Source: JAHDHW01 sp965220465 | Lineage (GTDB): Bacteria > Bacteroidota > Bacteroidia > Chitinophagales > Saprospiraceae | Length of the DNA: 64,000 bases | Direction: 5' to 3' | NCBI GenBank assembly: GCA_965220465.1 | Contig: CBDCPZ010000022.1 | Location: forward strand, 439,702-503,701 | Shown: one piece after another, positions 8,901 through 17,647 of the stretch | Numbering within the stretch: the stretch's first letter is position 1 | How the letters are laid out: each line of letters begins with the position of its first letter | The notes under the pieces: model-generated | The model's input: the letters and a program-made list of their open reading frames with translations, nothing else | The model's database searches: none | What the model was told of the DNA's origin: nothing | Translations under genes and position numbers: made by a program

Positions 8901-10727
8901 ATGAAACCGACCAGATTATTCGATTTTATTTATTATCAAAAAGAAAATCATCCGCTAAAAAAAGCTTACGGGTATAAACAAAATAATAAGTGGGTTTATT
9001 TCAGCACAGATGAAATCATCGAAATGGCTAATAAAGTTAGCTTAGGATTACTCAATCTGGGCGTAAAACCTGGAGACAAAATCGCTTTGGTGGTTTATAA
9101 AAACCGGCCTGAATGGGTAATTATGGACATTGGTATGCAACAAATTGGAGCGATCAATGTGCCAGTTTATCCAACGATTAGCTCTGATGAATACGAATAC
9201 ATTTTTAATGATTCCAGTGTGAAATATTGTTTTGTAGGAGATGGGGATTTATACGACAAAGTGAAGGCTGCCCAGTCAAAAGTAACGTCATTAAAAGACA
9301 TTTATACTTTTGATAAAAGGGATGGTTTAAAGTTTTGGAAAGACATCTTTGCGGAAGGGGATTTGACAGAAGTCCGAAAAATTATGGATAATACAAAACC
9401 GGAAGATTTGGCGACCATTATTTATACTTCCGGCACGACAGGTAACCCAAAAGGCGTGATGCTTTCACACAGAAATATCGTTAGCAATGTTTTTGGAGTT
9501 GACGCTTTATTACCTGTTGGTCAAGATGAAAAAGTGTTGAGCTTTTTACCGCTTTGCCATATTTTTGAACGCACTGCATCCTATGCTTACGCCAACAGAA
9601 GTATTTCAATTACCTTCACAGGTACAGATAATTTAGGAGGAGAAACTGGTGATCTTCAAGCGATTAAGCCACACTTTTTTACAACAGTACCACGACTTTT
9701 AGAAAAAGTTTATGAAAAGATTTACAATAAAGGATTGACACTGACAGGTGCTAAAAAAAGTTTGTTTTTTTGGGCGTTGAGCCTGACAGACGATTATGAT
9801 TTTGATAAAAAATTTGGTGGCTTGGACTCGATAAAGCGATCCATTGCGGACAAGTTGATTTTTAGCAAATGGCGCGAAGCACTTGGTGGCAATGTAAAAG
9901 GAATTTTGACCGGATCAGCAGCTTGCCCGGTTAAAATGATCAGGATTTTTTCTGCTGCAGGAATTCCAATCAGAGAAGGTTATGGCTTGACCGAGACGTC
10001 ACCCGGTCTGACAATCAACACCTACGAACCGGGCGGTGCGATGATGGGAACTGTCGGCCCGACGTTACCAGATGTCGAGATTTTGATTGATTCCAGTGAT
10101 GGAGATTATAAAGAAGGAGAGGGTGAAATTTTAGCCGCAGGGCCTAATATTATGATGGGATATTTTAACAAACCGAAAGAATCCGCTGAAGTCACGAAAG
10201 TAATCGATGGCAAATCATGGTTTTGTACAGGAGATGTGGGCAAACTGGTCGAAGGTCCTGAAGGAAGGAAGTTTTTAAAAATTACAGATCGTAAAAAAGA
10301 ATTATTAAAAACGTCCGGAGGAAAATACGTCGCTCCTTCTCCAATCGAAAATAAGTTTAAAGAAGACTTTTTGATCGAGCAAATGATGGTTGTTGGTGAA
10401 AAACATAAATTTGTTTCCGCTTTGATTGTCCCTTCAACGGAAGCTTTGAAGGATTGGTGTGTCCAAAAAGGAATAAACTGGTCCTCACTCGGTGATGTGA
10501 TTAATAATCCCCAGGTAATAGATTGTTTTCAGGAAATCGTCAATCGATATAATCCACAATTTAGCCATGTTGAACAAATTAAAAAGTTTGCATTACTGGA
10601 TGCTATCTGGGAACCCATCAAATCAGACGGGACAGAATCTGAGCTAACTCCAACATTAAAACTGAAAAGAAGGGTTATTTTAGAAAAACATCAAGGAGAA
10701 ATTGATAAAATGTACAGTGATAATTAG
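8901..10727 (+). CDS. Long-chain fatty-acid-CoA ligase (second of a tandem pair)
   Basis: 608 residues, same architecture as its upstream neighbour: IYTSGTTGNPKGVMLSHRN, REGYGLTETSPGL, WFCTGDVGKL, ITDRKKELLKTSGGKYV, and LTPTLKLKRR with the catalytic Lys. The two proteins align throughout but differ clearly in the substrate-side regions (for example near DRTANFIDSTKEVRPHYF in the first against TDNLGGETGDLQAIKPHFF in the second). This suggests an old duplication with possibly different chain-length preferences. Both probably feed lipid synthesis or beta-oxidation in the cytoplasm. Confidence 0.92.
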   Translation: MKPTRLFDFIYYQKENHPLKKAYGYKQNNKWVYFSTDEIIEMANKVSLGLLNLGVKPGDKIALVVYKNRPEWVIMDIGMQQIGAINVPVYPTISSDEYEYIFNDSSVKYCFVGDGDLYDKVKAAQSKVTSLKDIYTFDKRDGLKFWKDIFAEGDLTEVRKIMDNTKPEDLATIIYTSGTTGNPKGVMLSHRNIVSNVFGVDALLPVGQDEKVLSFLPLCHIFERTASYAYANRSISITFTGTDNLGGETGDLQAIKPHFFTTVPRLLEKVYEKIYNKGLTLTGAKKSLFFWALSLTDDYDFDKKFGGLDSIKRSIADKLIFSKWREALGGNVKGILTGSAACPVKMIRIFSAAGIPIREGYGLTETSPGLTINTYEPGGAMMGTVGPTLPDVEILIDSSDGDYKEGEGEILAAGPNIMMGYFNKPKESAEVTKVIDGKSWFCTGDVGKLVEGPEGRKFLKITDRKKELLKTSGGKYVAPSPIENKFKEDFLIEQMMVVGEKHKFVSALIVPSTEALKDWCVQKGINWSSLGDVINNPQVIDCFQEIVNRYNPQFSHVEQIKKFALLDAIWEPIKSDGTESELTPTLKLKRRVILEKHQGEIDKMYSDN

Positions 10728-10850
10728 TGTCTGTTGTTGGGGTTAATTTTTAAATTATTTGACAAAAAAGTTCATTCTGGATTGATCGTTTTCGAATGAT
10801 TTTTAACAAATTTTGGATAGATTTTTGCTGTATTTTTTGTTGAAGAACAT

Positions 10851-10874
10851 CAAAAACAAGAACAAAAACAAGAA
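10851..10874 (+). repeat. Two-copy 12-bp tandem repeat before a start codon
   Basis: CAAAAACAAGAA occurs twice head to tail and ends four bases before the ATG at 10878. It occupies the translation-initiation region, where slippage could alter A-richness and hence initiation. Confidence 0.8.
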
Positions 10875-10877
10875 CAA

Positions 10878-11726
10878 ATGAACGCTACAACGAACGGCCT
10901 GTTGGTGGTTTTTTATTTAGTATTGACCAGTCTTTTACTTTCCTGCCAAAAGTCCAATGACGAACCACTAAAACCCAGTGAATTTAATAAAGAATTAAGA
11001 GAAAAGCTCGGGGATATAACCCGGGTCGCCATCGCTGATGACAGTGAAAACTTTAACGTTTTACCAAATGTGCCTCCGTTTGACACTTCTGTTTATTGGT
11101 ACGTTCAAAACCTTTACAATCAAGCAACTAACCCCTTAAGAATTGACCGTCAATCTGTTGAAACAGATAGGTGGAACCTTAATCGCCATTGGAGAGTGAC
11201 CGTTTTGCAAGAGGAAGAGCTAAACGCATATGCCATTCCAGGAGGGCACTTTTATATTACAACAGGGCTTTTAAAAGCACTTAAAACGGAGCATGAACTG
11301 TATTATATTATTGCGTTTGAAGCTTCCTTGATGAATGAAAAGGTTCTTCTAAATAGGCTGATTTCTGAATATAATACTTCCAAGTTAGAGGATATTACAA
11401 AACAAATTCCGGTTGCTGACGGAACGGATTCTCACAAGCTTGCACTGAGCCTGAAAGATTTAGATTTCAATGAAGAAGATGTTTTGAAAGTGGATACTTA
11501 TACAGCAGATCTGATTTGTACAACTTCAATTTTCGATAGAACAGGGATCGTTACTATTTTAAATAGATTAGAAAATAACTCTGATTTCGAATGGCTTCAA
11601 AACAGATATTACGACAGTGCAAGCCGAAAAGACTATATTTTAAATGTACTCAATCCAAGCGGTAATTGTGGAACATTAAAAACTAATAGTGGTTATCAGC
11701 GATATATTCTTGACCAATTGCAATGA
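10878..11726 (+). CDS. M48-like lipoprotein lacking zinc ligands (pseudo-peptidase)
   Basis: 282 residues. A lipoprotein signal ends in TSLLLSC at residue 23. Residues 100-165 follow the M48 (Oma1/BepA-like) pattern: NAYAIPGG at 116-123, HFYITTGLLKALKTEHEL, then the segment that normally holds HExxH. Here that segment reads FEASL (147-151), so both histidines are gone. The usual downstream ExxAD motif reads TYTAD (207-211), so the glutamate ligand is also lost. The fold is probably kept while catalysis is not, suggesting a binding or chaperone role at the envelope. The ORF is intact with no frameshift. Assignment to M48 rests on motif order, not on a search. Confidence 0.6.
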   Translation: MNATTNGLLVVFYLVLTSLLLSCQKSNDEPLKPSEFNKELREKLGDITRVAIADDSENFNVLPNVPPFDTSVYWYVQNLYNQATNPLRIDRQSVETDRWNLNRHWRVTVLQEEELNAYAIPGGHFYITTGLLKALKTEHELYYIIAFEASLMNEKVLLNRLISEYNTSKLEDITKQIPVADGTDSHKLALSLKDLDFNEEDVLKVDTYTADLICTTSIFDRTGIVTILNRLENNSDFEWLQNRYYDSASRKDYILNVLNPSGNCGTLKTNSGYQRYILDQLQ

Positions 11727-11733
11727 TGCAGAA

Positions 11734-13599
11734 CTATCGCCCCATATGAACCAAAAGAACAGAAATATCTGAAGGCGATACGCCACTAATTCGGCTAGCC
11801 TGACCAATTGTTCGTGGTTGAATATGGCTCAGCTTTTCTACAGCTTCTAAAGAAAGAGAGCTTAATGTTTTATAGTCAAAATTTTCATTCAATCGAACCT
11901 GTTCGAGGCGATTCATCTTTTCCACCATGTCATTTTCTTTTTGGATATAGCCCTCATATTTCATGTTAATCTCTGCAAGGTTGCTGCTCTCAATATCTTG
12001 ATTTTGGATATAATCATTTAGAAAAGGCAATGCTTTTTGAAGATCAGGAATTCCAATGCCTGGGCGGAGTAAGATGTTGTGTAATTTCATTTTTTGCCGA
12101 ATAGGAGATGAGCCGATACTTTCGAGATATGGATTAACCTGATCCGGTTCGACACTGGTATTACGGAAAAAAGATTCAATATCTTTTGCTGATTTTACTT
12201 TTAAATTTACACGCTCGATTCGCTTATCCAGATAATTCATACCTAGCTTTTTGGCAATTGGAGTTAAACGAATATCTGCGTTATCCTGGCGCAGTAAAAT
12301 TCGATATTCAGCACGCGAAGTGAACATTCGATAAGGTTCGTCGGTCCCTTTATTTACCAAGTCATCGATCAAAACGCCAATGTAGGCTTCTGATCTTTTT
12401 AATACAAAAGGCTCTTCTTCCAAGATCGTTCTGTGAGCATTAATTCCTGCCATCAAACCCTGACATGCAGCTTCTTCATAACCAGTAGTTCCGTTAATTT
12501 GGCCGGCAAAAAACAGGTTTTTGATTAACTTAGTTTCTAATGAAATTTTCAATTGAGTTGGTGGAAAATAATCATATTCGATGGCATAACCAGGACGAAA
12601 CATCTTTGCATTTTCAAAGCCTTCAATCAATCGCATCGCTTTAAATTGAACATCTTCCGGCAAGGAAGAAGAAAATCCATTAACATAAATTTCCACAGTG
12701 TTCCAACCCTCTGGTTCCACAAAAAGCTGATGACGATCTCGCTCTGCAAAGCGGTTAATTTTATCTTCAATAGAAGGACAGTAGCGCGGACCAATACCTC
12801 GAATTCGACCATTAAACATCGGTGATCGATCAAAGCCGGTTTCTAAAACTTCATGAACTTTTTTATTGGTATAGGTGATATGACAAGGCCGTTGTTTCTC
12901 TAAATTTGGTGTTTCTGTAAAAGAAAACCTTGAAGGATTTTCATCACCATGCTGAATTTCCATTCGATCCCAATCCAACGAACGGCCATCAACACGTGGA
13001 GGTGTACCCGTTTTCATACGGCCAGATTCAAAACCTAATTCAACGAGTTGCTCCGTTATTCCCATTGCAGCTCGTTCTCCTGCACGACCACCACCAAATT
13101 TTTTCTCACCAATATGAATTAGGCCATTTAAAAAAGTGCCATTTGTAAGAATAACTGTTTTACTTTCAATCTCTAATCCCATTCCGGTTTTCACACCGCA
13201 AGCTATTCCATCTTTCACAATTATACCTGTTACCATTTCCTGCCAAAAATCAATATTGGGATTGGCTTCGAGCATTTCCCGCCATTTTGCAGCAAATAAC
13301 ATGCGATCACTTTGGGCACGAGGACTCCACATGGCTGGTCCCTTTGAGCGATTCAACATTCTAAACTGAATCATGGTGTGATCGGTCACTATTCCAGAGT
13401 AGCCTCCCAAGGCATCAATTTCTCGAACAATTTGTCCTTTAGCAACGCCACCCATCGCGGGATTGCATGACATCTGTGCAATGGTTTGCATATTCATTGT
13501 AACAAGCAAAACCTTTGATCCAAGGTTTGCTGCCGCCACAGCCGCTTCACAACCGCTGTGCCCACCACCAACAACTATGACATCATATTTTGGAAACAT
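11734..13599 (-). CDS. mnmG: tRNA U34 carboxymethylaminomethyl-modifying enzyme MnmG (GidA)
   Basis: 621 residues. FAD-dependent subunit of the MnmE-MnmG complex that adds the cmnm5 group to wobble U34 of certain tRNAs. Visible: N-terminal dinucleotide-binding GGGHSGCEAAVAAANLG, MSCNPAMGGVAKG, GGGRAGERAAMG, the family signature RYCPSIEDKINRF (about 270), AACQGLMAGINAH (about 375), and the C-terminal helical region that binds MnmE. Normal length, ATG start. Convergent with the M48-like gene (7-bp gap). Confidence 0.97.
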   Translation of the reverse strand: MFPKYDVIVVGGGHSGCEAAVAAANLGSKVLLVTMNMQTIAQMSCNPAMGGVAKGQIVREIDALGGYSGIVTDHTMIQFRMLNRSKGPAMWSPRAQSDRMLFAAKWREMLEANPNIDFWQEMVTGIIVKDGIACGVKTGMGLEIESKTVILTNGTFLNGLIHIGEKKFGGGRAGERAAMGITEQLVELGFESGRMKTGTPPRVDGRSLDWDRMEIQHGDENPSRFSFTETPNLEKQRPCHITYTNKKVHEVLETGFDRSPMFNGRIRGIGPRYCPSIEDKINRFAERDRHQLFVEPEGWNTVEIYVNGFSSSLPEDVQFKAMRLIEGFENAKMFRPGYAIEYDYFPPTQLKISLETKLIKNLFFAGQINGTTGYEEAACQGLMAGINAHRTILEEEPFVLKRSEAYIGVLIDDLVNKGTDEPYRMFTSRAEYRILLRQDNADIRLTPIAKKLGMNYLDKRIERVNLKVKSAKDIESFFRNTSVEPDQVNPYLESIGSSPIRQKMKLHNILLRPGIGIPDLQKALPFLNDYIQNQDIESSNLAEINMKYEGYIQKENDMVEKMNRLEQVRLNENFDYKTLSSLSLEAVEKLSHIQPRTIGQASRISGVSPSDISVLLVHMGR

Positions 13600-13785
13600 T
13601 CTACAAGTAATTTTAAAGCATAAAAAAGTGGTGCAAAATTACGAAATAATAACGGTTTTTGCACCTAATGCGTTTATCAACAATCAATAGGGTTCGATTG
13701 TTCCTGTTTTGCATAGAATTTGCAATTGTTATAAAGAATCGTCATGCACCACATTCTTTATCATAAATCTCAAAAGAAAATATTG

Positions 13786-13793
13786 TATTTTTG
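13786..13793 (+). promoter_or_regulatory. Probable -7 element
   Basis: TATTTTTG matches TAnnTTTG, 20 bases before the ATG at 13814, implying a very short leader. Confidence 0.5.
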
Positions 13794-13813
13794 CTAACTT
13801 TTAAAATGAAAAA

Positions 13814-15235
13814 ATGGCACGTCAAGCACTTGAAACAGAACAGAAAGCACTTGAAATAAACCTTGAAGAGGGGATTTATGGGACATTTGCTGAGATAGGT
13901 GCAGGGCAGGAAGTAGCCCGGCATTTTTTTCAGGCAGGAGCAGCAGCAGGTACAATTGCAAAAACAATGTCAGCTTATGACAAAGTATATTCTGACAAAA
14001 TTTACGGACTTGAAGCTAGTGGCCGATATGTTTGTGAATCTCGTCTTTATAAAATGCTGGATCATGAATATGACTTAATGCATTCTCGGTTGCAAAACGA
14101 AAAGCCGGGATGGAATTTCTTTGTTTTTGCTGATACGGTTTCTGCCCTTAATTATTCAAAAACGGTTCAGGGAGATGGTTGGCTGGGTTTACGTTTTCAG
14201 TTAAATCCTGATGGAGAGCCCAATGATATTGTCTTGCATGTGAAAATGCTGGATAATGATACAAAACTTCAACAACAGGCTGTTGGAATTTTGGGAGTCA
14301 ATTTAGTCTACGCTTGTTATCATTACAATGATGATGCAGAAGTAATGCTGCAGTCCTTGATGGACAACCTTCATGACAGAGTGGTCATTGACATGGTTCG
14401 GATAACAGGACCTGATTTTAAAAATCTGGATAACCGGTGGTTGAGTTTGATGCTTGTCAAGTACAAATTAAGTGATGTGGCTATTTTTGATCCTGATGGA
14501 CGGAATGTTCATGCTTCAGAATTTTTATACAAAAAAAACGTATTGGTTGTCAGAGGAAGTTTCCGGCCAGCGACATTGGTCAATCTGGATATGATTAAAT
14601 CCAGTTGGGAGCAGTTTAAAAATGAACCCGACATAGACTCTAGAAATGCTGTTTTGCTCACTGAAATTACGATGGATAATCTGTGTTCGACAGGAGAACT
14701 TGATGAAAAGGATTTTTTAGATCGTGCAGAAGTCTTGTGCGCTTTGGGACAAACAGTTGTTATTTCAAATTGCGAAGAGCATCAAAAACTGATAACCTAT
14801 CTTTCTGATTTTAAAATCCGGAAGCTTGGGCTCGTTGTTGGTGTTCGTCAAATACTTGAAATAATTAACGATAAATATCAGAGAAATCGAGATGGCCGTC
14901 TACTGACTTCGTTCGGAGAATTGTTCACCAGGAATATAAAAATGTACGTTTATCCTTCGATGCAGGAAGGGAGTGAGGAATTAATGAATAGCGTAAATCT
15001 TCCGGTTCCGGAGGGAATAAAATTTTTATATCAACACCTTATTGATAGTGGCCAAATAGTTGATATAATAGGATTTCATGCTGAGAATTTACATATTTTT
15101 TCAAAGAATGTATTGGATTTGCTTCAGGCTGATGATAACAACTGGAATGAAATGGTTCCTGAGAAAGTAGGGGCTTTGATAAAGGAAAAATGTTTGTTTG
15201 GCTTTCCGAGCCAAAAGCTTGAATTTGAGTATTGA
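13814..15235 (+). CDS. Conserved protein of unknown function, 473 aa
   Basis: Soluble 473-residue protein without signal peptide or membrane helix. It begins with a distinctive segment (YGTFAEIGAGQEVARHFFQA, about residues 22-41) followed by AGTIAKTMSAYDK. I recall near-identical N-termini in many Bacteroidota proteins, where the product name varies and has been given as nicotinate-nucleotide adenylyltransferase without visible support: there is no HxGH nucleotidyltransferase motif. Residues 90-125 include FFVFADTVSALNY, and 240-260 ends in VVRGSFRPATLVN. It has its own promoter element and is followed 25 bp later by the M15 peptidase gene. Confidence 0.75.
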   Translation: MARQALETEQKALEINLEEGIYGTFAEIGAGQEVARHFFQAGAAAGTIAKTMSAYDKVYSDKIYGLEASGRYVCESRLYKMLDHEYDLMHSRLQNEKPGWNFFVFADTVSALNYSKTVQGDGWLGLRFQLNPDGEPNDIVLHVKMLDNDTKLQQQAVGILGVNLVYACYHYNDDAEVMLQSLMDNLHDRVVIDMVRITGPDFKNLDNRWLSLMLVKYKLSDVAIFDPDGRNVHASEFLYKKNVLVVRGSFRPATLVNLDMIKSSWEQFKNEPDIDSRNAVLLTEITMDNLCSTGELDEKDFLDRAEVLCALGQTVVISNCEEHQKLITYLSDFKIRKLGLVVGVRQILEIINDKYQRNRDGRLLTSFGELFTRNIKMYVYPSMQEGSEELMNSVNLPVPEGIKFLYQHLIDSGQIVDIIGFHAENLHIFSKNVLDLLQADDNNWNEMVPEKVGALIKEKCLFGFPSQKLEFEY

Positions 15236-15260
15236 GTATTGAATCAAGATATTTAGAAGG

Positions 15261-16088
15261 ATGGAGAGTTTTAAAATAATGTTCTTTTTGTTTTTTATTT
15301 CTATTTACCCTAATTGTGGAATGGTCACTGCTGAGGAAAAAGGAACCAATGAAGAAGCAGAGCAACCGATTCAACCGCAACTTTTGGTTGAAAAAGAAGA
15401 CAAAATAATGGTGGATTCGTCAATAACGCTGGATTATTTGATGGGGAAATTTGATCCGAAACAAAATATTGAATTTATAAAAGTAGATCAAAAACATGCT
15501 TCAAGGACTGATTTCTATTTGCGAAAAGGCACCTATAATGCCTTTCAAAAAATGTACAAAGCTGCCAAAAAGGAAGGAATTCAACTGCAAATAATTTCAG
15601 CAACGCGACCATTTTCTCATCAAAAAAGAATTTGGGAGGCAAAATGGAATGGAAGCCGGAAAATTGAAGGTAAGGACATTTCAAAAACGAAAAGCGATCC
15701 TGTAAAAAGAGCATTGAAAATTTTGGAATATAGCTCAATGCCTGGGACATCGCGCCACCATTGGGGGACGGATATGGATATCAATGCGCTTACGAACGAA
15801 TATTTTGAAAAAGGAAAAGGCTTAAAAGAATACGAATGGATGGTTAAAAATGCAGCACAATTTGGATTTTGCCAGCCCTATAGCCAAAAAGGAAAAGATC
15901 GACCAAATGGCTACAATGAAGAAAAATGGCATTGGTCCTATCTTCCTTTTGCTAAAAAATTGACCGATCAATATAAATTACGACTAAAGGATGAGTTAAT
16001 TTCAGGGTTTGATGGAGCCGAGTCAGCTGTAAAAATAGGAGTGATCGAAAAATATGTTTTAGGAATCAACACCGAATGTCTACAATAG
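15261..16088 (+). CDS. M15-family D-Ala-D-Ala carboxypeptidase-like protein
   Basis: 275 residues. N-terminal hydrophobic export signal (about 5-20), then an acidic linker and a peptidase M15B (VanY-type) domain (about 70-240). Zinc-site motifs are complete: ATRPFSHQKRIW, SRHHWGTDMD (SxHxxGxxxD), and EKWHWSY (ExxH). It should trim D-Ala from peptidoglycan stem peptides in the periplasm. The Cys at about residue 19 (YPNCG) could be a relaxed lipobox, though it is not canonical. The gene lies 25 bp downstream of the conserved 473-aa protein and is probably cotranscribed with it. Confidence 0.85.
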   Translation: MESFKIMFFLFFISIYPNCGMVTAEEKGTNEEAEQPIQPQLLVEKEDKIMVDSSITLDYLMGKFDPKQNIEFIKVDQKHASRTDFYLRKGTYNAFQKMYKAAKKEGIQLQIISATRPFSHQKRIWEAKWNGSRKIEGKDISKTKSDPVKRALKILEYSSMPGTSRHHWGTDMDINALTNEYFEKGKGLKEYEWMVKNAAQFGFCQPYSQKGKDRPNGYNEEKWHWSYLPFAKKLTDQYKLRLKDELISGFDGAESAVKIGVIEKYVLGINTECLQ

Positions 16089-16123
16089 ACAGTGCCCAAT
16101 TTTAACTACATTATTGCAATGAT

Positions 16124-16131
16124 TATATTTG
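16124..16131 (+). promoter_or_regulatory. Probable -7 element
   Basis: TATATTTG matches TAnnTTTG, 28 bases before the ATG at 16160. Confidence 0.45.
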
Positions 16132-16159
16132 CAAACCGCGACAAATACGAGAGAAATTT

Positions 16160-17101
16160 ATGGCACTAAAAAGAATAATTGGTCAGTACACTGGAGAAGA
16201 GAAAGGTCCTTTGTTGATTGTTTTAGGTGGGATGCATGGTAATGAACCAGCTGGAGTCGAAGCGATAAAGTTAATGTTTAAAATGTTGGCGATAGAGCCA
16301 CTTACCAATCCGGAGTTTAAATTTCATGGTAGAATTTTAGGGATCAGAGGAAACCTTCGCGCCATGAAGAAAAAAAAACGTTTTATTGTCAAAGACCTTA
16401 ACCGGCAATGGACCCCTGAAAATGTTGAAAGAATAAAATCGGCTTCGATTAAAGAACTTGACTCCGAAGATCTTGAAATGAAGGAGATTCTGGAACTTAT
16501 TGAAAATCAGATTTCCGACTATAAACCGGATAAATTAGTCTTACTTGATTTGCACACCACCACGGCGTTTGGTGGTATATTTACCATTTGTACAGATGAA
16601 CGGGAAAGTATCCGAATTGCGATTGAATTGCATGCCCCGGTTATCAAAGGTATGTTAAACGGAATAGAAGGAACCACGCTGCATTATTTCAATAACAATA
16701 ATTTCGAACCTGAAACGGTGGCTGTTTGTTTTGAATCAGGCCAACACGACGAGGATTTATCCATAAACCGTGCAATTGCAGCTTTGACAAATTGCATGCG
16801 GACAATTGGCTGTATAAAAGCAGAGTACGTAGAAAATCGACATGATACGCTGCTCATTGAATACTCAAAAGGACTGCCGCAGATTGCTCAATTAATTACA
16901 GTCAAGCGGGTTATACCAGAAGATGAATTTAGAATGATGCCCAACTATAATAATTTCCAAAAAGTAAAAAAAGGGGAGTTATTGGCAAAGGATAAAAGCG
17001 GAGAAATATATGCTCCTGAGGATGGGTTGATATTGATGCCACTTTACCAAAAGCAAGGAGACGATGGCTTCTTCTTAATTAAAACCATTGTTGCTTTTTA
17101 A
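16160..17101 (+). CDS. Succinylglutamate desuccinylase/aspartoacylase-family protein
   Basis: 313 residues. M14-like zinc hydrolase of the AstE/AspA family. GGMHGNEPAGVEA supplies the first His and Glu ligands (about 22-34), GNLRAMKKKKRFIVKDLNR is the substrate-arginine region (about 60-78), and LLDLHTTTAFGG (about 128) supplies the third His. The C-terminal beta domain (about 240-313, DKSGEIYAPEDGLILMPLYQ) is normal for the family. The exact N-acyl substrate cannot be read from sequence. Its stop codon overlaps the stop of the convergent 156-aa gene. Confidence 0.85.
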   Translation: MALKRIIGQYTGEEKGPLLIVLGGMHGNEPAGVEAIKLMFKMLAIEPLTNPEFKFHGRILGIRGNLRAMKKKKRFIVKDLNRQWTPENVERIKSASIKELDSEDLEMKEILELIENQISDYKPDKLVLLDLHTTTAFGGIFTICTDERESIRIAIELHAPVIKGMLNGIEGTTLHYFNNNNFEPETVAVCFESGQHDEDLSINRAIAALTNCMRTIGCIKAEYVENRHDTLLIEYSKGLPQIAQLITVKRVIPEDEFRMMPNYNNFQKVKKGELLAKDKSGEIYAPEDGLILMPLYQKQGDDGFFLIKTIVAF

Positions 17102-17568
17102 CCATTTGCATCGAGGCTATCAATTATCGTTTTTAAAGCGATGAAAATATAATCTTTCCCTTCCTGAGTCACGGCAGAGTCTTCATCATGAACTAATGAA
17201 TCCTCAACAAAAGCAAGTAAATCCTCTTGAGTGTAATTTTTAAAAAACACATCAATTCGCTCGTTAAATTTTCGTGAAATAACCTTGTTGAGTTGTTCCC
17301 AGTTGTTTTCCTCCAATTCTTCAATAAGATCCTGATCTATTTGTTCAATCTCAGATTGCGTGTTGTCACAAGCTTTCCAAATAACCAAAGCGAGAAACAT
17401 CATATATTCTCGCTCATTTTGTGTAAGCAGATTAAAGTTGTCAGAAAACAAATAAGCTAACAAAACAGGTTGGCTTGATCTCAAGTCCTGAACGATAGTA
17501 GAAAAATTATCTTCGGAGCCTACCATTTCGGCGGCACTATCAATAGTCGTTTCTGATACGAATTGCAT
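17098..17568 (-). CDS. Hypothetical acidic protein, 156 aa
   Basis: I do not recognise the family. It is a soluble, mostly helical acidic protein (many Glu/Asp, few Gly) without signal peptide or membrane helix. Features: NEREYMMFLALVIWKACDNT in the middle and an amphipathic C-terminus. It lies between the convergent aspartoacylase-like gene (4-bp overlap) and the pckA terminator, so it appears to be a single-gene unit. ATG start at 17568. Length, codon use and position support a real gene. Confidence 0.7.
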   Translation of the reverse strand: MQFVSETTIDSAAEMVGSEDNFSTIVQDLRSSQPVLLAYLFSDNFNLLTQNEREYMMFLALVIWKACDNTQSEIEQIDQDLIEELEENNWEQLNKVISRKFNERIDVFFKNYTQEDLLAFVEDSLVHDEDSAVTQEGKDYIFIALKTIIDSLDANG

Positions 17569-17582
17569 ATTGAGTTTGTTAT

Positions 17583-17622
17583 AAAAAGAGGCTTTATCTT
17601 GTGCAAGATAAAGCCTCTTTTT
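17583..17622 (-). terminator. Intrinsic terminator of pckA
   Basis: 19-bp perfect stem (AAAAAGAGGCTTTATCTTG and its complement) with a two-base loop between A5 and T5 tracts, 26 bases beyond the pckA stop codon. It separates pckA from the 156-aa gene. Confidence 0.92.
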
Positions 17623-17647
17623 ACTATTCTAAAATATCAATCAAATA

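Noticed and set aside
6143..11726. A genomic island spanning the lipoprotein and ligase genes
   Set aside because: No integrase, no flanking tRNA or repeats, and no visible change in base composition.
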